Source: Megaleporinus macrocephalus (taxonomy: Eukaryota > Chordata > Actinopteri > Characiformes > Anostomidae). Taken from it: 64,000 bases of DNA. Location: positions 1,923,130 through 1,987,129 of the forward strand of contig CM038719.1 in the NCBI GenBank assembly GCA_021613375.1, written 5' to 3'. The translations under genes and the position numbers were made by a program. Under the pieces are notes generated by a model, which was not told the origin of the DNA, did not search any database, and saw only the letters and a list, made by a program, of their open reading frames with translations. Below, one piece after another: positions 46,901-55,899 of the stretch. How positions within the stretch are numbered: position 1 is the first letter of the stretch; the number at the start of each line of letters is the position of its first letter.

Positions 46901-48605
46901 TGCTCCAGGAATAATTCCATACTTGTTGGCATTTCATAGTTTCGATCTCTTCACAATTATTTACTAATATTAATACTATTAAAATAGGAAAAACTTTGGT
47001 ATGTGTGTTTAAACTATATATGATATACACATAGTCATTCTCAGAATCACCTTTAAAATCAGCACTATTTAAAGTGTTTTTAGTCGTCTGACAGAACAGG
47101 TACGCTTCCATTTGAGTTAGTATTTCGGTCCACACTGCTTGATGCTTGATGGCGGAACACAAGCCTTTTTTCACTTGCAGGGAAAAGTGATGTGGATGTC
47201 TGGAAATTTAACAGTACCATACATTCTATATATTAACAGCACTGCACTGTTTGAAGATGTTTCATGAAGTTTATTTTAGATCTCAATTATTGTAGAATAC
47301 AAAATTAAAATAATACCACCTCAAGGAATGAGTACCAAAGTATTCAGTATTAAAGTATTACTTGGGCCAGTCTAAACATTTCACATACGTGTTGCTCCCA
47401 GTGCCACTTTTGGGATTTGAAACTGCATGACCGCTACATCAAACGGAAACCACTTGTATTCTAGAGCTGGTCCGTGTTCTTTCATCCCTGACTGTCTACA
47501 GTTTGCCCAGAAAAGCCAATCATGATATATTCTGTTATAAGTATATTATATATTATAAGTAAGATTATCCACCCCTATTTTTGACTTGTGTGTCTTTATC
47601 TGCTTATTTTCCTGAAGCTGTGCTTTAGCCCCCTCACCAGGACGATGAGTAAAATGCTTGAACGAGGTACTGTTCTTTCTCTTTCTCTTTCTCTCTATGC
47701 AGCTGTGCTATCTGTCATACTGCACCATCATTTCTAGATCACCCTTATGTATACACACGGCTGAAACAGGCCTGGTGAAGCTCTGATAGAGATGACTGCG
47801 ATTGTACTACTGTCTCTTTACTGGTGACAATGAGGCATCTAATCTGATCAGGAATCTTCATCAGTAAAAACACTAGATATTAGAACAGATGTAAATAATC
47901 ATACATACAATACAAAGTAACAAAGAAAGAAGTAGATCAGATCTTGAGCTCCAGTTTGAAGAACAAAGTTAGGTTCCAGATTTCTCCTGGACGCCCCAGA
48001 CATTGTATGAATGTGTTCAATTCCTTCAGCAGCAAATCTTGATTTAGGTTAATGAAGTACTGAGCAGTCAAAGCAGGTATTAGATGAGAACTGATAATAA
48101 TACTGGGTTGTTTAGGAGAAGCTTAGAAAGGGTTAAATAAACACACTGACGTATGGAAAAGATCTACTTACTCTATTGTCTTATCTTATTGTCATTTTTA
48201 ATAATAAAGTGTTTACTGAGTAAATAAAAGCTTCCTGTCTGGAAACAATAGCTTTTATATATAATAATGTTGTATATATAATAATATAATAATATGTAAC
48301 TAAAACTTTGTACAGTGCTAAAAAATAAATAAAACTACTTAAATGTTTAAGGCCCGTCATCTTGTAAACCCTTCCCGTTCAGTGGAGCTCAGATGTCGTG
48401 GTATGTGGTAACATGTAGTGCAGTAAAGGAGCTCTGTTACTTACCCACACATCCTCGGGAAAACAATTAATCGAAGCGTCCTCTTATTTAAAGCATGTAA
48501 ATGTTTACAAAGCAATGAAAAGCTACACCTTGACGTCCAGCGCTGATCTCTCCTGTGTTCTGTGTTTCAGATGTGGTCCAGACCTTCACTTCTTCATCTA
48601 GATGA
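16796..48605 (+). CDS. trpm4: TRPM4/5-like cation channel, gene 2, complete model (29 exons)
   Basis: A Ca2+-activated, monovalent-selective cation channel of the TRPM4/TRPM5 branch. Exons: 16796-16864, 21801-21862, 23393-23558, 24678-24855, 25475-25644, 26379-26514, 27165-27232, 27770-27982, 28326-28428, 28530-28657, 29073-29300, 30383-30484, 30834-30914, 31748-31877, 35269-35414, 35674-35786, 37692-37766, 37863-37928, 38050-38087, 38434-38645, 38724-38839, 40557-40689, 40774-40948, 41590-41755, 41930-42150, 42421-42553, 42902-42947, 47618-47666, 48571-48605. All junctions are GT/AG and phases agree, giving 3558 nt (~1185 residues), close to TRPM4 (~1214) and TRPM5 (~1165). ATG 16796 sits in a strong start context (GACCATGG); an upstream in-frame ATG is at 16781. 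Exons 4-27 are secure; exons 1-2 and 28-29 are tentative. The TRPM4 symbol is preferred over TRPM5 because of the tandem copy's C-terminus, but is not proven. Confidence 0.85.
16929..17335 (+). mobile_element. One-armed copy of the palindromic element
   Basis: It shares TATCAGCTCCACTTACAGAC, GTAGTTCATCTGATTCTCTG, GGACCCCCACAG, TGCTGCTGGAGTGTTTAAAC and TCCAGCAGTGACACTGAGGT with the large palindrome at 38930-40450. It has the left arm's inner part and the centre but not the right arm or the 45-bp repeat array. It lies in gene 2 intron 1. Confidence 0.8.
18280..19555. repeat. Dimeric minisatellite (30- and 26-bp units)
   Basis: Alternating units AATAATATAATAAATAAAAG plus ACTGCAGGGT (about 29-30 bp) and AATAATATAATAAACTACTG plus CAGTGT (26 bp). 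There are about 45 units in all. The left part (18280-18660) has only the longer unit; after 18700 the two alternate, a higher-order pattern. Located in gene 2 intron 1. Confidence 0.95.
19580..21790. other. Intron 1 remainder, possible alternative 5' region
   Basis: No exon with family similarity is seen. Right after the minisatellite, 19600-19690 has locally raised CpG content (GAGCTCTCGCGCGATTTG) and a purine-rich stretch that could be a 5' untranslated exon or alternative promoter, but nothing proves transcription. Open frames at 20994-21450 have no recognisable motif. Confidence 0.3.
21801..23558 (+). CDS. trpm4: Gene 2 exons 2-3: start of TRPM homology region
   Basis: Exon 2 (21801-21862) gives [20 protein letters not shown] and ends phase 2. 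Exon 3 (23393-23558) follows a (CT)n tract and begins with a serine/histidine/proline repeat ([12 protein letters not shown]), then [19 protein letters not shown] and [15 protein letters not shown]. The last stretch corresponds to the YGELDFTGAGRKHS-type segment at the start of the TRPM4 N-terminal homology region. The repeated AGCTCTC words next to the acceptor offer several possible AG sites, so the exact 5' boundary of exon 3 is uncertain. Confidence 0.65.
22640..23040. mobile_element. Unclassified interspersed-repeat-like sequence (intron 2)
   Basis: Wording such as CATTGTCTTGCTGGAAGATC and CCAGAGAAAGTCACCAAAAC followed by GAACGCTGCCACCATCC resembles degenerate transposon sequence often met in fish introns. 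No terminal repeats or protein signature were found. Low confidence. Confidence 0.3.
24678..25644 (+). CDS. trpm4: Gene 2 exons 4-5: MHR1/2 core
   Basis: Exons 24678-24855 and 25475-25644 encode [40 protein letters not shown], then [20 protein letters not shown] and [13 protein letters not shown]. These match the N-terminal Rossmann-like TRPM homology domain: LPAPNLVVS, GLV-A-QSTGAWI-T-GL and GVAVRDH signatures. The region forms the cytosolic ring. After GRQHPSSTQ the model lacks the FPxHY segment present in mammals; a small exon may be missing between 25645 and 26378. Confidence 0.88.
26379..28428 (+). CDS. trpm4: Gene 2 exons 6-9: MHR2/3
   Basis: Exons 26379-26514, 27165-27232, 27770-27982 and 28326-28428. 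Key readings are [63 protein letters not shown] and [12 protein letters not shown] followed by [11 protein letters not shown]. Each has a direct counterpart in TRPM4/5 ([56 protein letters not shown]). Between exons 6-7 and 7-8 lie MITE- and SINE-bearing introns. Confidence 0.9.
27279..27707. mobile_element. MITE with inverted ends (gene 2 intron 7)
   Basis: Left end AAAGGCTCATTTATGCTCC and right end GCAGCATAAATGAGCTTTT are inverted copies (AGCTCATTTATGCT core). The element is about 430 bp with no coding capacity. Another sequence beginning AAAGGCTGATTTATACTCC at 32626 looks like the left end of a related copy. Confidence 0.65.
28018..28140 (+). mobile_element. SINE-like fragment (gene 2 intron 8)
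   Basis: It reads GGTTGGGTTTGATTCGCAGA (B-box-like) and later CCATGTGGAGTTTGCATGTT, the body wording of a very common tRNA-derived fish SINE. It is followed by an AT microsatellite at 28160-28220. Confidence 0.5.
28530..31877 (+). CDS. trpm4: Gene 2 exons 10-14: MHR3/4 helical region
   Basis: Exons 28530-28657, 29073-29300, 30383-30484, 30834-30914 and 31748-31877. Readings include [59 protein letters not shown] and [19 protein letters not shown]. These are ankyrin-like helices of the TRPM cytosolic body (compare LAVAWDRVDIAKSEIF and LFLWAVLQNRHEMATYFW of the family). The loop encoded by exon 12 ([15 protein letters not shown]...) corresponds to a variable segment. Confidence 0.92.
29690..29930 (-). 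mobile_element. LINE 3'-end type repeat (gene 2 intron 11)
   Basis: Begins TCAAGTCAAGTTTATTTGTG and contains TGTATCCCCCTGTGAGCAAG, AAACCTTGGGAGGAACCAAG. It is related in inverted orientation to 9815-10032. Confidence 0.5.
33030..33513. mobile_element. MITE with ~26-bp terminal inverted repeats
   Basis: Left end CATATCGTCGCTGTCCAATG AAAAAC and right end GTTTTTCATTGGACAGTGAC GATAT are near-perfect inverted copies. A nested block at about 33205-33300 (ATCAGCG...CGATCGGCCG) looks like a second insertion. One end of a related copy is at 44205-44270 (TTGTCGCTGTCTAAAGAAAA). Confidence 0.7.
34637..34672. mobile_element. Tc1/mariner-type terminal repeat
   Basis: GGGGGCCGAATACTTTTGCA followed by GGGCACTGTAT is the typical end of a widespread fish Tc1/mariner non-autonomous family. 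The other end was not located. Confidence 0.5.
35269..38087 (+). CDS. trpm4: Gene 2 exons 15-19: pre-S1 region and variable linker
   Basis: Exons 35269-35414 ([34 protein letters not shown]) and 35674-35786 ([31 protein letters not shown]) match the conserved last helices before S1, including IWWGDM. They are followed by three small linker exons: 37692-37766, 37863-37928 and 38050-38087. These encode a charged, poorly conserved loop ([12 protein letters not shown] at its end). Decayed or near-identical copies of exons 16-19 lie at 52.3-57.5 kb. Confidence 0.9.
35855..37140 (-). pseudogene. L2/Rex1-type LINE, 5'-truncated, antisense in gene 2 intron 16
   Basis: Minus-strand frames read [10 protein letters not shown] near 37080, CYADDT at about 36976-36993 (reverse-transcriptase catalytic motif C), then [50 protein letters not shown] and, after frameshifts, [15 protein letters not shown]. 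The + strand left end, TTACATTTACGGCGTTTAGC AGACGCTCTTATCCAGAGCG, is the conserved 3' tail of this retroelement group. It is 5'-truncated just before motif B and interrupted by frameshifts. Confidence 0.8.
38434..40689 (+). CDS. trpm4: Gene 2 exons 20-22: S1-S4
   Basis: Exon 20 (38434-38645) gives S1 ([20 protein letters not shown]) and S2 ([18 protein letters not shown]). Exon 21 (38724-38839) gives S3 ([20 protein letters not shown]). Exon 22 (40557-40689) gives S4 ([27 protein letters not shown]). The residues that form the cytosolic Ca2+ site in TRPM4 (Glu and Gln of the S2 EELRQ motif, Asn and Asp of S3 WN--D) are all present, so Ca2+ activation is expected to be retained. The intron between S3 and S4 exons holds a ~1.5 kb palindromic repeat element. 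Confidence 0.95.
38659..38697. repeat. (CA)n microsatellite at an exon edge
   Basis: About 19 CA units in the very short (78 bp) intron between the S2 and S3 exons. Confidence 0.95.
38930..40450. mobile_element. Palindromic (foldback-like) element with 45-bp repeat arms
   Basis: The left arm 38936-39490 is about 12 copies of a 45-bp unit (GACCTCCACTCACTGTCCAC plus TGTATCAGCTCCACTGACCA plus TACAG). The right arm 40091-40410 has 7 copies inverted. The inner arms 39481-39690 and 39898-40090 are also inverted copies (GGATCAGACACAGCAGTGCT / AGCACTGCTGTGTCTGATCC) around a ~200-bp centre. Since 45 is divisible by 3 and no frame has a stop, long artefactual open frames appear on both strands. The right end has AGGTGGTTTTAATGTTCTGG; no matching left end was found. 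It lies in the intron between the S3 and S4 exons. Confidence 0.9.
40774..41755 (+). CDS. trpm4: Gene 2 exons 23-24: S5, pore, S6
   Basis: Exon 23 (40774-40948) encodes S5 ([20 protein letters not shown]), the pore helix ([13 protein letters not shown]) and the filter [10 protein letters not shown]. The family normally has FGQ-P at this point, so His replaces Gln (CAC at 40924-40926). The acidic segment after the filter (EELD) is kept. Exon 24 (41590-41755) encodes the outer loop with two Cys and S6 ([27 protein letters not shown]). Confidence 0.95.
41930..42947 (+). CDS. trpm4: Gene 2 exons 25-27: TRP helix, linker, coiled-coil start
   Basis: Exon 25 (41930-42150) encodes [20 protein letters not shown] and [17 protein letters not shown], then an unusual polar repeat [12 protein letters not shown]. 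Exon 26 (42421-42553) encodes [14 protein letters not shown] and [12 protein letters not shown]. Exon 27 (42902-42947) gives [15 protein letters not shown], the start of the C-terminal coiled coil but 9 residues shorter than copy 1's exon (3594-3666). Confidence 0.9.
43119..43188 (+). pseudogene. Decayed duplicate coiled-coil exon in gene 2
   Basis: This resembles the copy 1 coiled-coil exon and the copy 3 one at 58626-58691 (shared words ACAGAGATTC, AAAGCCGGAGTCTGAG). The splice donor is destroyed: GAG is followed by ATTAGT where the others have GTTAGT. It contains stops in the expected frame. The flanking intron words on both sides (CTCAGTTAAGAAACAGCTGT; TCTCAATTGAGCAAAAGCTG) are duplicated too. 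Confidence 0.7.
43201..43936 (+). mobile_element. hAT element with transposase-derived segment
   Basis: Ends CTGGGGTGTCCAAAGTCCGG and GAAAAAAGTTTGGGCACCCC are inverted copies, flanked by near-identical 8-bp duplications (GTGTAAAC at 43193-43200, GTTTAAAC at 43937-43944), as expected for hAT. Inside, the frame at 43363-43626 contains [22 protein letters not shown], resembling the N-terminal region of hAT transposases related to GTF2IRD2/ZBED-type domesticated genes. The frame then degenerates; no catalytic domain remains. Confidence 0.8.
44010..46510. other. Gene 2 intron 27, no exon recognised
   Basis: Contains duplicated intron sequence (44000-44110), a MITE end near 44205-44270 and AT-rich sequence. 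A short direct duplication AACTGACCACTAGGAAAGCA lies at about 45781-45827. No supportable coding exon was seen. Confidence 0.45.
46519..47020 (+). mobile_element. Tc1/mariner-type MITE (gene 2 intron 27)
   Basis: Starts TACACTACCAGTTAAAGCTT and ends near ACTTTGGTATGTGTG. The interior (AGAAGCAGCTCATGTGGCTC, CATCAGAGCAAATGAGCTCG) matches the reverse complement of 60681-61086. A 76-codon open frame inside it is not conserved between the two copies. Confidence 0.7.
47618..48605 (+). CDS. trpm4: Gene 2 exons 28-29 (tentative C-terminus)
   Basis: The terminal exon 48571-48605 follows the same intron end as copies 1 and 3 and would give [11 protein letters not shown] and TGA. The penultimate exon is doubtful: a phase-0 reading from 47618 ([16 protein letters not shown]) joins both sides but has a weak acceptor (CCTGAAG), while the better acceptor at 47628 (GTGCTTTAG) leads to a stop after seven codons (PPHQDDE). 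Either way the conserved segment [11 protein letters not shown] of copy 1 is absent, so this channel's C-terminus is altered. Confidence 0.4.
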
Positions 48606-48879
48606 TGGAGCAGTGCCTAAAGGAGCGACTGGACAGCCAACACACGCATACATACACACACACGCATAGACATGCCCTGATATATAGCTTATCTCACTTT
48701 TACAATCAGAGGGAAGACAGACATTTCAGGATTTTATTCAGGAACAGTCGTGAGAGGCTCAGACTAGCTGCCTATCTGGATATGAAAACCCTCAAATCTA
48801 AAGAACCATTAGTGGTGTACTAATGAACTCAGGTCTCAGTTTTAGCAGTTCTTGTCAAAGCTGTTATCAAATCAGCATT

Positions 48880-49575
48880 CTGTCATCTTTAGAACATCAA
48901 CAACATTATAGATGTTCTGACTAAACCTTATGCTTACCCATATTTCTAGAATGGATCACTGTAATGTTCTCCTGAAAGAAATTCCCCAAAAGACAATCGA
49001 TCAGTTAATTCAAAGTGCAGCTGACAGAGTCACTAGGAGTAAAAGAAGGGAGCACATCACTCCTGTTCTTAAATAATTACACTGGATACCAGTACGTTAC
49101 AGAATAGACTTACTACCGGTACTATTACTGGTCTATAAAAGTCTTAATGGTGTAGGACCAGCATGTTTATCTGATCCGCCGCAGCGATATAAGCCCAAGC
49201 TGAATTCTCAAATCATTAAGAACCAGTCAGTTAGTTCTCTGGTAAACAGTAAACATGGAGAAGCAGCGTTTAGCTTTCATGCTGCTGTTAAATGGAACCA
49301 GTGAACGTGAGACACTTCGAAATTCAGGCTGAAGACTGTTTGTACAGCTCAGTTACAAACAGTTAGCTTCTGTCCTGTAACAGCACTTTTTATCCTAATT
49401 CATTTTCTTTATTTCAAATATATTGTTTTATTCAGGTTTAAATCATGTTTCTATTTTCCTACATCTTTTTAATTGTAATTTGTTTTATCTTTGTATTCTC
49501 TCTTTTGTAAAGCTCTTAGAATGAGCACAGGTTCTGAAAGGTACAATGTAAATAAACTTGCCTTCAGATTGTTTT
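48880..49575 (+). pseudogene. L2/Rex1-type LINE 3' fragment
   Basis: It reads LDHCNVLL-like SRMDHCNVLLKEIPQ, AADRVTRSKRREHITPVL, a stop, then LLLVYKSLNGVGPACLSD and GEAAFSFHAAVKWN, the C-terminal end of a LINE reverse-transcriptase ORF. It finishes with AGGTACAATGTAAATAAAC, a typical LINE 3' end. It lies just downstream of the gene 2 stop. Confidence 0.7.
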
Positions 49576-49699
49576 ATATTATATCTGTTCACCTTAGAGA
49601 TCCTGTTCATTTCCTCGACAGGATCATATGTTTTTTAAACGTCCTTAAAGTAAAACTCTTTCATCTGTGTTAAGCGCTGTGGTAGATAAATGTAATTTT

Positions 49700-50400
49700 A
49701 TAGCATTCCTATATGAACAAGGGTGTTGGGGTTTTAATGTTCTGGCTTTGAGTTGAAGAGTAAAATGTAGCGTTTATCACTCCTGCATTCCAATGCGTCC
49801 TGGAAAACTTCTATTCCTGTCGGGAGTACGTATGAAAAATGAGGCAAATAACATGTTCTTGAAAATCTTTGTTGTCCTGGAGAATTATTTCAACGTTCCT
49901 CTGTTTTCCTTTTGTTCTGAGTTTTCCTTCAACTGCCAGGCTTTCAGAGCTCCCCAAAATGGTTAACGTTGCCACCTGAAAGGGCTGATCTTCAAGATCT
50001 TCAGGTTCTTCAGGACCAAGTGGTAGTTTATGTCCAAGAGTATATTTGAGTGGGATGCTGCTGGTTATTTTGTGGTAAAGCTCTGTACGCACCCCGAAAT
50101 GACATCACATGCAGGATGTGTAATAATTAATATTTCTCTAATGCTGAGGCTGCAAATAGCAACCACCTCACCTCACCCCTCCCTTACCAAGTGTGGTAGG
50201 ACCTATGGTGGCCATCAGGGTTTCTGCCATCACCTGTCCCAGTTTAGTTTTGCTTCTTCATGCTTTTGACATGTTGGTTCTTAAACTCCTCAAAACACAA
50301 AATGGTCAGCCAGCACGGGCAGCCGCTTTAACATTAAAATGTGGCATTCTTAATAATCAATATTGGTTTGTCCAGTGGGGAACTGTCATGGCCCTCTACG
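49700..50400. other. Gene 2 3' flank, no gene recognised
   Basis: The first part (49711-49800) is duplicated 3' flank (compare 8141-8230 and 62118-62200). Open frames 49811-50092 and 50193-50723 have no family signature; the second runs into the CA/TA microsatellite. Confidence 0.4.
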
Positions 50401-50409
50401 CCCAAAGGG

Positions 50410-51025
<616 letters not shown>

Positions 51026-51639
51026 TTTCTGCCCCTTCATAGATATAGAGGGCTCATTATAAGCTACAAAAAACAATTACTCATATTTACATTCAATGAC
51101 AGACTAATTGTTTTTTTATTACATTCAACTTCTGCTAATAGATTGTATATTGCTCATTTAAGTGGCTGAAAGTCAAACAATGCGAGTTACATTAACCTTT
51201 AAATGTAAACACTAGTCAGTGCTGGCTGGTTACTGTGGTAGTTTGTATTAGGTTTATAGATTCTTTGATTATTAAGGACTAAAGATCTTATAGGTCTTCA
51301 GCTTTAAACAACTATTTAAAAAGCATACTATTTTCATTTGATCAGTTTAACAAGAATGTAAAGTCTTTGATTGTCTAATGATGGTGTTCTGTAACAGTTT
51401 AGAAATAACATGCATTGTAAACATTTATATTTTGATTTCACATCATTTGTATAAATCCAATTTAACAATTTCAATTTGTATAAATCGGATTTTGAATTTT
51501 ATACCATTCTGTGTTCAGAAAACCACTATATTTAATTTGGTAAGAAATAAGTTTTCTTACCAGCGTATGTAGTTTCCAGAATCCTGCCACTGGTTGTCAT
51601 TTCCACCAAAAAATCAAAGAAAAATGTTAGAAAAGTCTC

Positions 51640-51765
51640 AGTACGGTGGTGGACAGTGAGTAGGACTGCTGCATGCTAACCAAAAGGTCATGAGTTCAAA
51701 TCTAAACTGGGAACAGAACCACTGATGTGGCTTAGGCTAAGTTACTCAAGTACAACTGCAGCTAG
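51640..51765 (+). mobile_element. tRNA-derived SINE-like fragment
   Basis: GGTGGTGGACAGTGAGTAGG and AAAGGTCATGAGTTCAAATC resemble A- and B-box regions of tRNA-derived SINEs, spaced about 45 bp apart. The 3' body is short and no poly(A) or repeat tail was found. Confidence 0.4.
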
Positions 51766-52869
51766 CAGACATGGACATAAAATCTGACCAGACAGAATCA
51801 AACGTTCTTCCATCTTGACCGTCTCGTATACTGGACAGTATCTAGCTGTCTCTATAACCTTTACATGTTACAGCTGTAACTGCGGTGTTATAAGCACTGT
51901 TTGTTTGAAATATCATTAAATCAACAACTTACTAGAACAAATGCCCGACTGTTACATCCAGCAAAGTCAGGAAATGGAAAAAGAGTCATCACGGGGTTAT
52001 AGCTGACCCTAACATTGCCTGATTTATTAAAAAATTCCAAAGTGTTGATGGAAGCTTAGACACAACACTTAAAAATATAGGTTACAGTTTACAAATCTGC
52101 CTTTAATTGAATTTAATTTAATCATGATTGCACATATGTTTGCAGTCCCAAATAACATGTAAATTAATGATTATGCCCTAAATACATCCTATTTTTCAGA
52201 TAATGAAAATGCCCGAGTTACCCTACTGCAGCTACAATGTTGACAGGAGGTTTAAAAAAGCACTGGTGCTACAGACAGCTTATTTAAAAATTAAAATATA
52301 CCGATATGGTGGGTTTTCTCTGCTGTCTTAAATCTGCTGGGGGATAGAAGCAGAGATATTGCTATATGGAAACTGGTCTTCATCAACCTTATCAGTTTCA
52401 GGTCAGAGACTCTTATGTCTGCTTATATTCTGGTGGGGTGAGATTTATGGAGGGAAAATGCTGTAAAGAAAAATACACAGACAAACTACAATGTTGGTCA
52501 GGTTTCAGTGATCACGAATGTCCACTCTCTTTCTTCTCCTCGTATTCATAAACCGGCAGAGGGAAACCTGTTATAGACCGAGTCTCAGACTTCTAGTGAC
52601 TAATTCTTAGTTATGTTTTATTAGAATCTTGTTTGTATGTTTGAGTATGACCTGTGCTTCATTGTTTCAATGGCACCGTAGTCCTTCTGGAAGTTCTGGA
52701 TGGGCCACTGGCTGTGAATACGAGTGGTTACAAGTGATTACTTGTTTTTATCTTCATGTTCCTCATGTTCTCCGTTGAAGGCCCAAACTCATGGCCTGGC
52801 TAACTTTTTCCTTTTGTCCTACATTAACTGCCCTAAGACCAAGTAGTACAAGCGAGTGTCAATGTCCAA

Positions 52870-53610
52870 ACCTAAACGTTAGGCGTGTTTGAGATACAGC
52901 TGCGCCTGGCCCTGGTGGTCAGCGAGAGCAGCTGGACACAGTTGGTTAGAAAAGACCCTCAACTCGGACAGTCGCCACCTGCAGCCTACATGAACAACAG
53001 CAGATCTCGCAGTGTTTGCGCTCTTTACAGTAGAAAAATAGTAGAAAGAAAAAAAAGAATTAGGAAGAGTAGAAATAATAATAGATCCAATTAGTGTTGT
53101 AGTGCTTTTAAAGACAATTACAAATCATAAGAGCAGTTCAGAACACTTTAGAAGAACAGAGTAGAAATCTACAGCACTTGAGACTCTTCATGATCTGAAA
53201 TGCTGATTAAGAAAAAAGAAATATGTTGAAAACTGCATGAAAATTAACTGTCATGATACTAGATATGATATTATTCGTGTAAATTTAGGGTCTTTAAAGA
53301 GTTTTGGAGAAGATGTATATTTTACAATAAAAAAAGAGTCAAAAGGCGTGTTCAACTTCACGCGGCGCCGCCTGGCTCGGTGCGGTGCATGCCGGTTAGT
53401 TTTTTTGTCCGACGGAGCCACTGTCGTTTCACGATTACATACGGCATTAACATCTCACGAGTGAGAGGAGCTGCAGTTTTCACACTCAGTCACTACAGTT
53501 GCTCTTTACTAACTGCGCGAGCCAGAGACGGCTTGATGACGACAGAGCTTAATCCTCATTGGTCAGAAGCTCTGACGACACCTCTGACGTTTAACTCTTT
53601 TTACTGTAAT
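52870..53610. repeat. Left flank of the satellite: inverted-repeat blocks
   Basis: Two blocks have inverted counterparts to the right of the satellite: 52888-52928 (GATACAGCTGCGCCTGGCCC) matches the reverse complement of 55903-55942, and 53346-53590 (AACTTCACGCGGC, TTTTTTTGTCCGACGGAGCC, AACTGCGCGAGCCAGAGACG) matches the reverse complement of 55945-56210. The order of the blocks is not that of a simple palindrome, so at least one rearrangement has occurred. No protein was recognised. Confidence 0.75.
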
Positions 53611-55895
53611 ATATATATATAAAATATATATATATCTCCTTTAAAACTCTTATATACATATATATCTCCTTTAAAACTCTTAAATACATATATATCTCCT
53701 TTAAAACTCTTATATACATATATATCTCCTTTAAAACTCTTATATACATATATATCTCCTTTAAAACTCTTATATACATATATATCTCCTTTAAAACTCT
53801 TATATACATATATATCTCCTCTAAAACTCTTATATACATATATATCTCCTTTAAAACTCTTATATACATATATATCTCCTTTAAACTCTTATATACATAT
53901 ATATCTCCTCTAAACTCTTATATACATATATATCTCCTCTAAACTCTTATATACATATATATCTCCTCTAAACTCTTATACATATATATCTCCTTTAAAC
54001 TCTTATATACATATATATCTCCTCTAAACTCTTATATACATATATATCTCCTCTAAACTCTTATATACATATATATCTCCTCTAAACTCTTATACATATA
54101 TATCTCCTCTAAACTCTTATACACATATATATCTCCTCTAAACTCTTATATACATATATATCTCCTTTAAAACTCTTATATACATATATATCTCCTCTAA
54201 AACTCTTAAATACATATATATCTCCTCTAAACTCTTATATACATATATATCTCCTCTAAACTCTTATATACATATATATCTCCTCTAAACTCTATATACA
54301 TATATATCTCCTCTAAACTCTTATATACATATATATCTCCTCTAAACTCTTATATACATATATATCTCCTCTAAACTCTTATACATATATATCTCCTCTA
54401 AACTCTTATACACATATATATCTCCTCTAAAACTCTTAAATACATATATATCTCCTCTAAACTCTTATATACATATATATCTCCTCTAAACTCTTACATA
54501 CATATATATCTCCTCTAAAACTCTTATATACATATATATCTCCTCTAAACTCTTATATACATATATATCTCCTCTAAACTCTTATATACATATATATCTC
54601 CTCTAAACTCTTATATACATATATATCTCCTTTAAAACTCTTATATACATATATATCTCCTTTAAAACTCTTATATACATATATATCTCCTTTAAACTCT
54701 TATATACATATATATCTCCTCTAAACTCTTATATACATATATATCTCCTCTAAAACTCTTATATACATATATATCTCCTCTAAAACTCTTATATACATAT
54801 ATATCTCCTCTAAAACTCTTATATACATATATATCTCCTCTAAACTCTTATATACATATATATCTCCTCTAAACTCTTATATACATATATATCTCCTCTA
54901 AACTCTTATATACATATATATCTCCTCTAAACTCTTATATACATATATATCTCCTCTAAACTCTTATATACATATATATCTCCTCTAAACTCTTATATAC
55001 ATATATATCTCCTCTAAACTCTTATATACATATATATCTCCTCTAAACTCTTATATACATATATATCTCCTCTAAACTCTTATATACATATATATCTCCT
55101 TTAAAACTCTTAAATACATATATATCTCCTCTAAAACTCTTATATACATATATATCTCCTCTAAACTCTTATATACATATATATCTCCTTTAATACTCTT
55201 ATATACATATATATCTCCTTTAAACTCTTATATACATATATATCTCCTTTAAAACTCTTATATACATATATATCTCCTTTAAACTCTTATATACATATAT
55301 ATCTCCTTTAAACTCTTATATACATATATATCTCCTTTAAACTCTTATATACATATATATCTCCTCTAAACTCTTATATACATATATATCTCCTCTAAAC
55401 TCTTATATACATATATATCTCCTCTAAAACTCTTATATACATATATATCTCCTCTAAACTCTTATATACATATATATCTCCTCTAAAACTCTTATATACA
55501 TATATATCTCCTCTAAACTCTTACATACATATATATCTCCTTTAATACTCTTATATACATATATATCTCCTTTAAACTCTTATATACATATATATCTCCT
55601 TTAAACTCTTATATACATATATATCTCCTCTAAAACTCTTAAATACATATATATCTCCTCTAAACTCTTATATACATATATATCTCCTTTAAACTCTTAT
55701 ATACATATATATCTCCTTTAAAACTCTTATATACATATATATCTCCTCTAAACTCTTATATACATATATATCTCCTTTAAAACTCTTATATACATATATA
55801 TCTCCTCTAAACTCTTATATACATATATATCTCCTCTAAACTCTTATATACATATATATCTCCTCTAAAACTCTTATATACATATATATCTCCTC
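53610..55895. repeat. 29/30-bp AT-rich satellite array, about 78 copies
   Basis: The unit is CTCCTCTAAACTCTTATATA CATATATAT (29 bp), with CTCCTTTAAAAC variants of 30 bp. Variants are clustered: the first ten units are mostly TTTAAAAC, then CTCTAAAC dominates, with mixed blocks later, which suggests local amplification. A 30-bp unit read on the minus strand gives a spurious MYIRVLKEIY repeat at 53591-53869. Confidence 0.97.
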
Positions 55896-55899
55896 TAAA

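Noticed and set aside
53591..55895. Regular 28-30 bp repeats that look at first like a CRISPR array or a coding repeat
   Set aside because: There are no unique spacers between the units, they are tandem without gaps, and the host is a vertebrate. It is a satellite.
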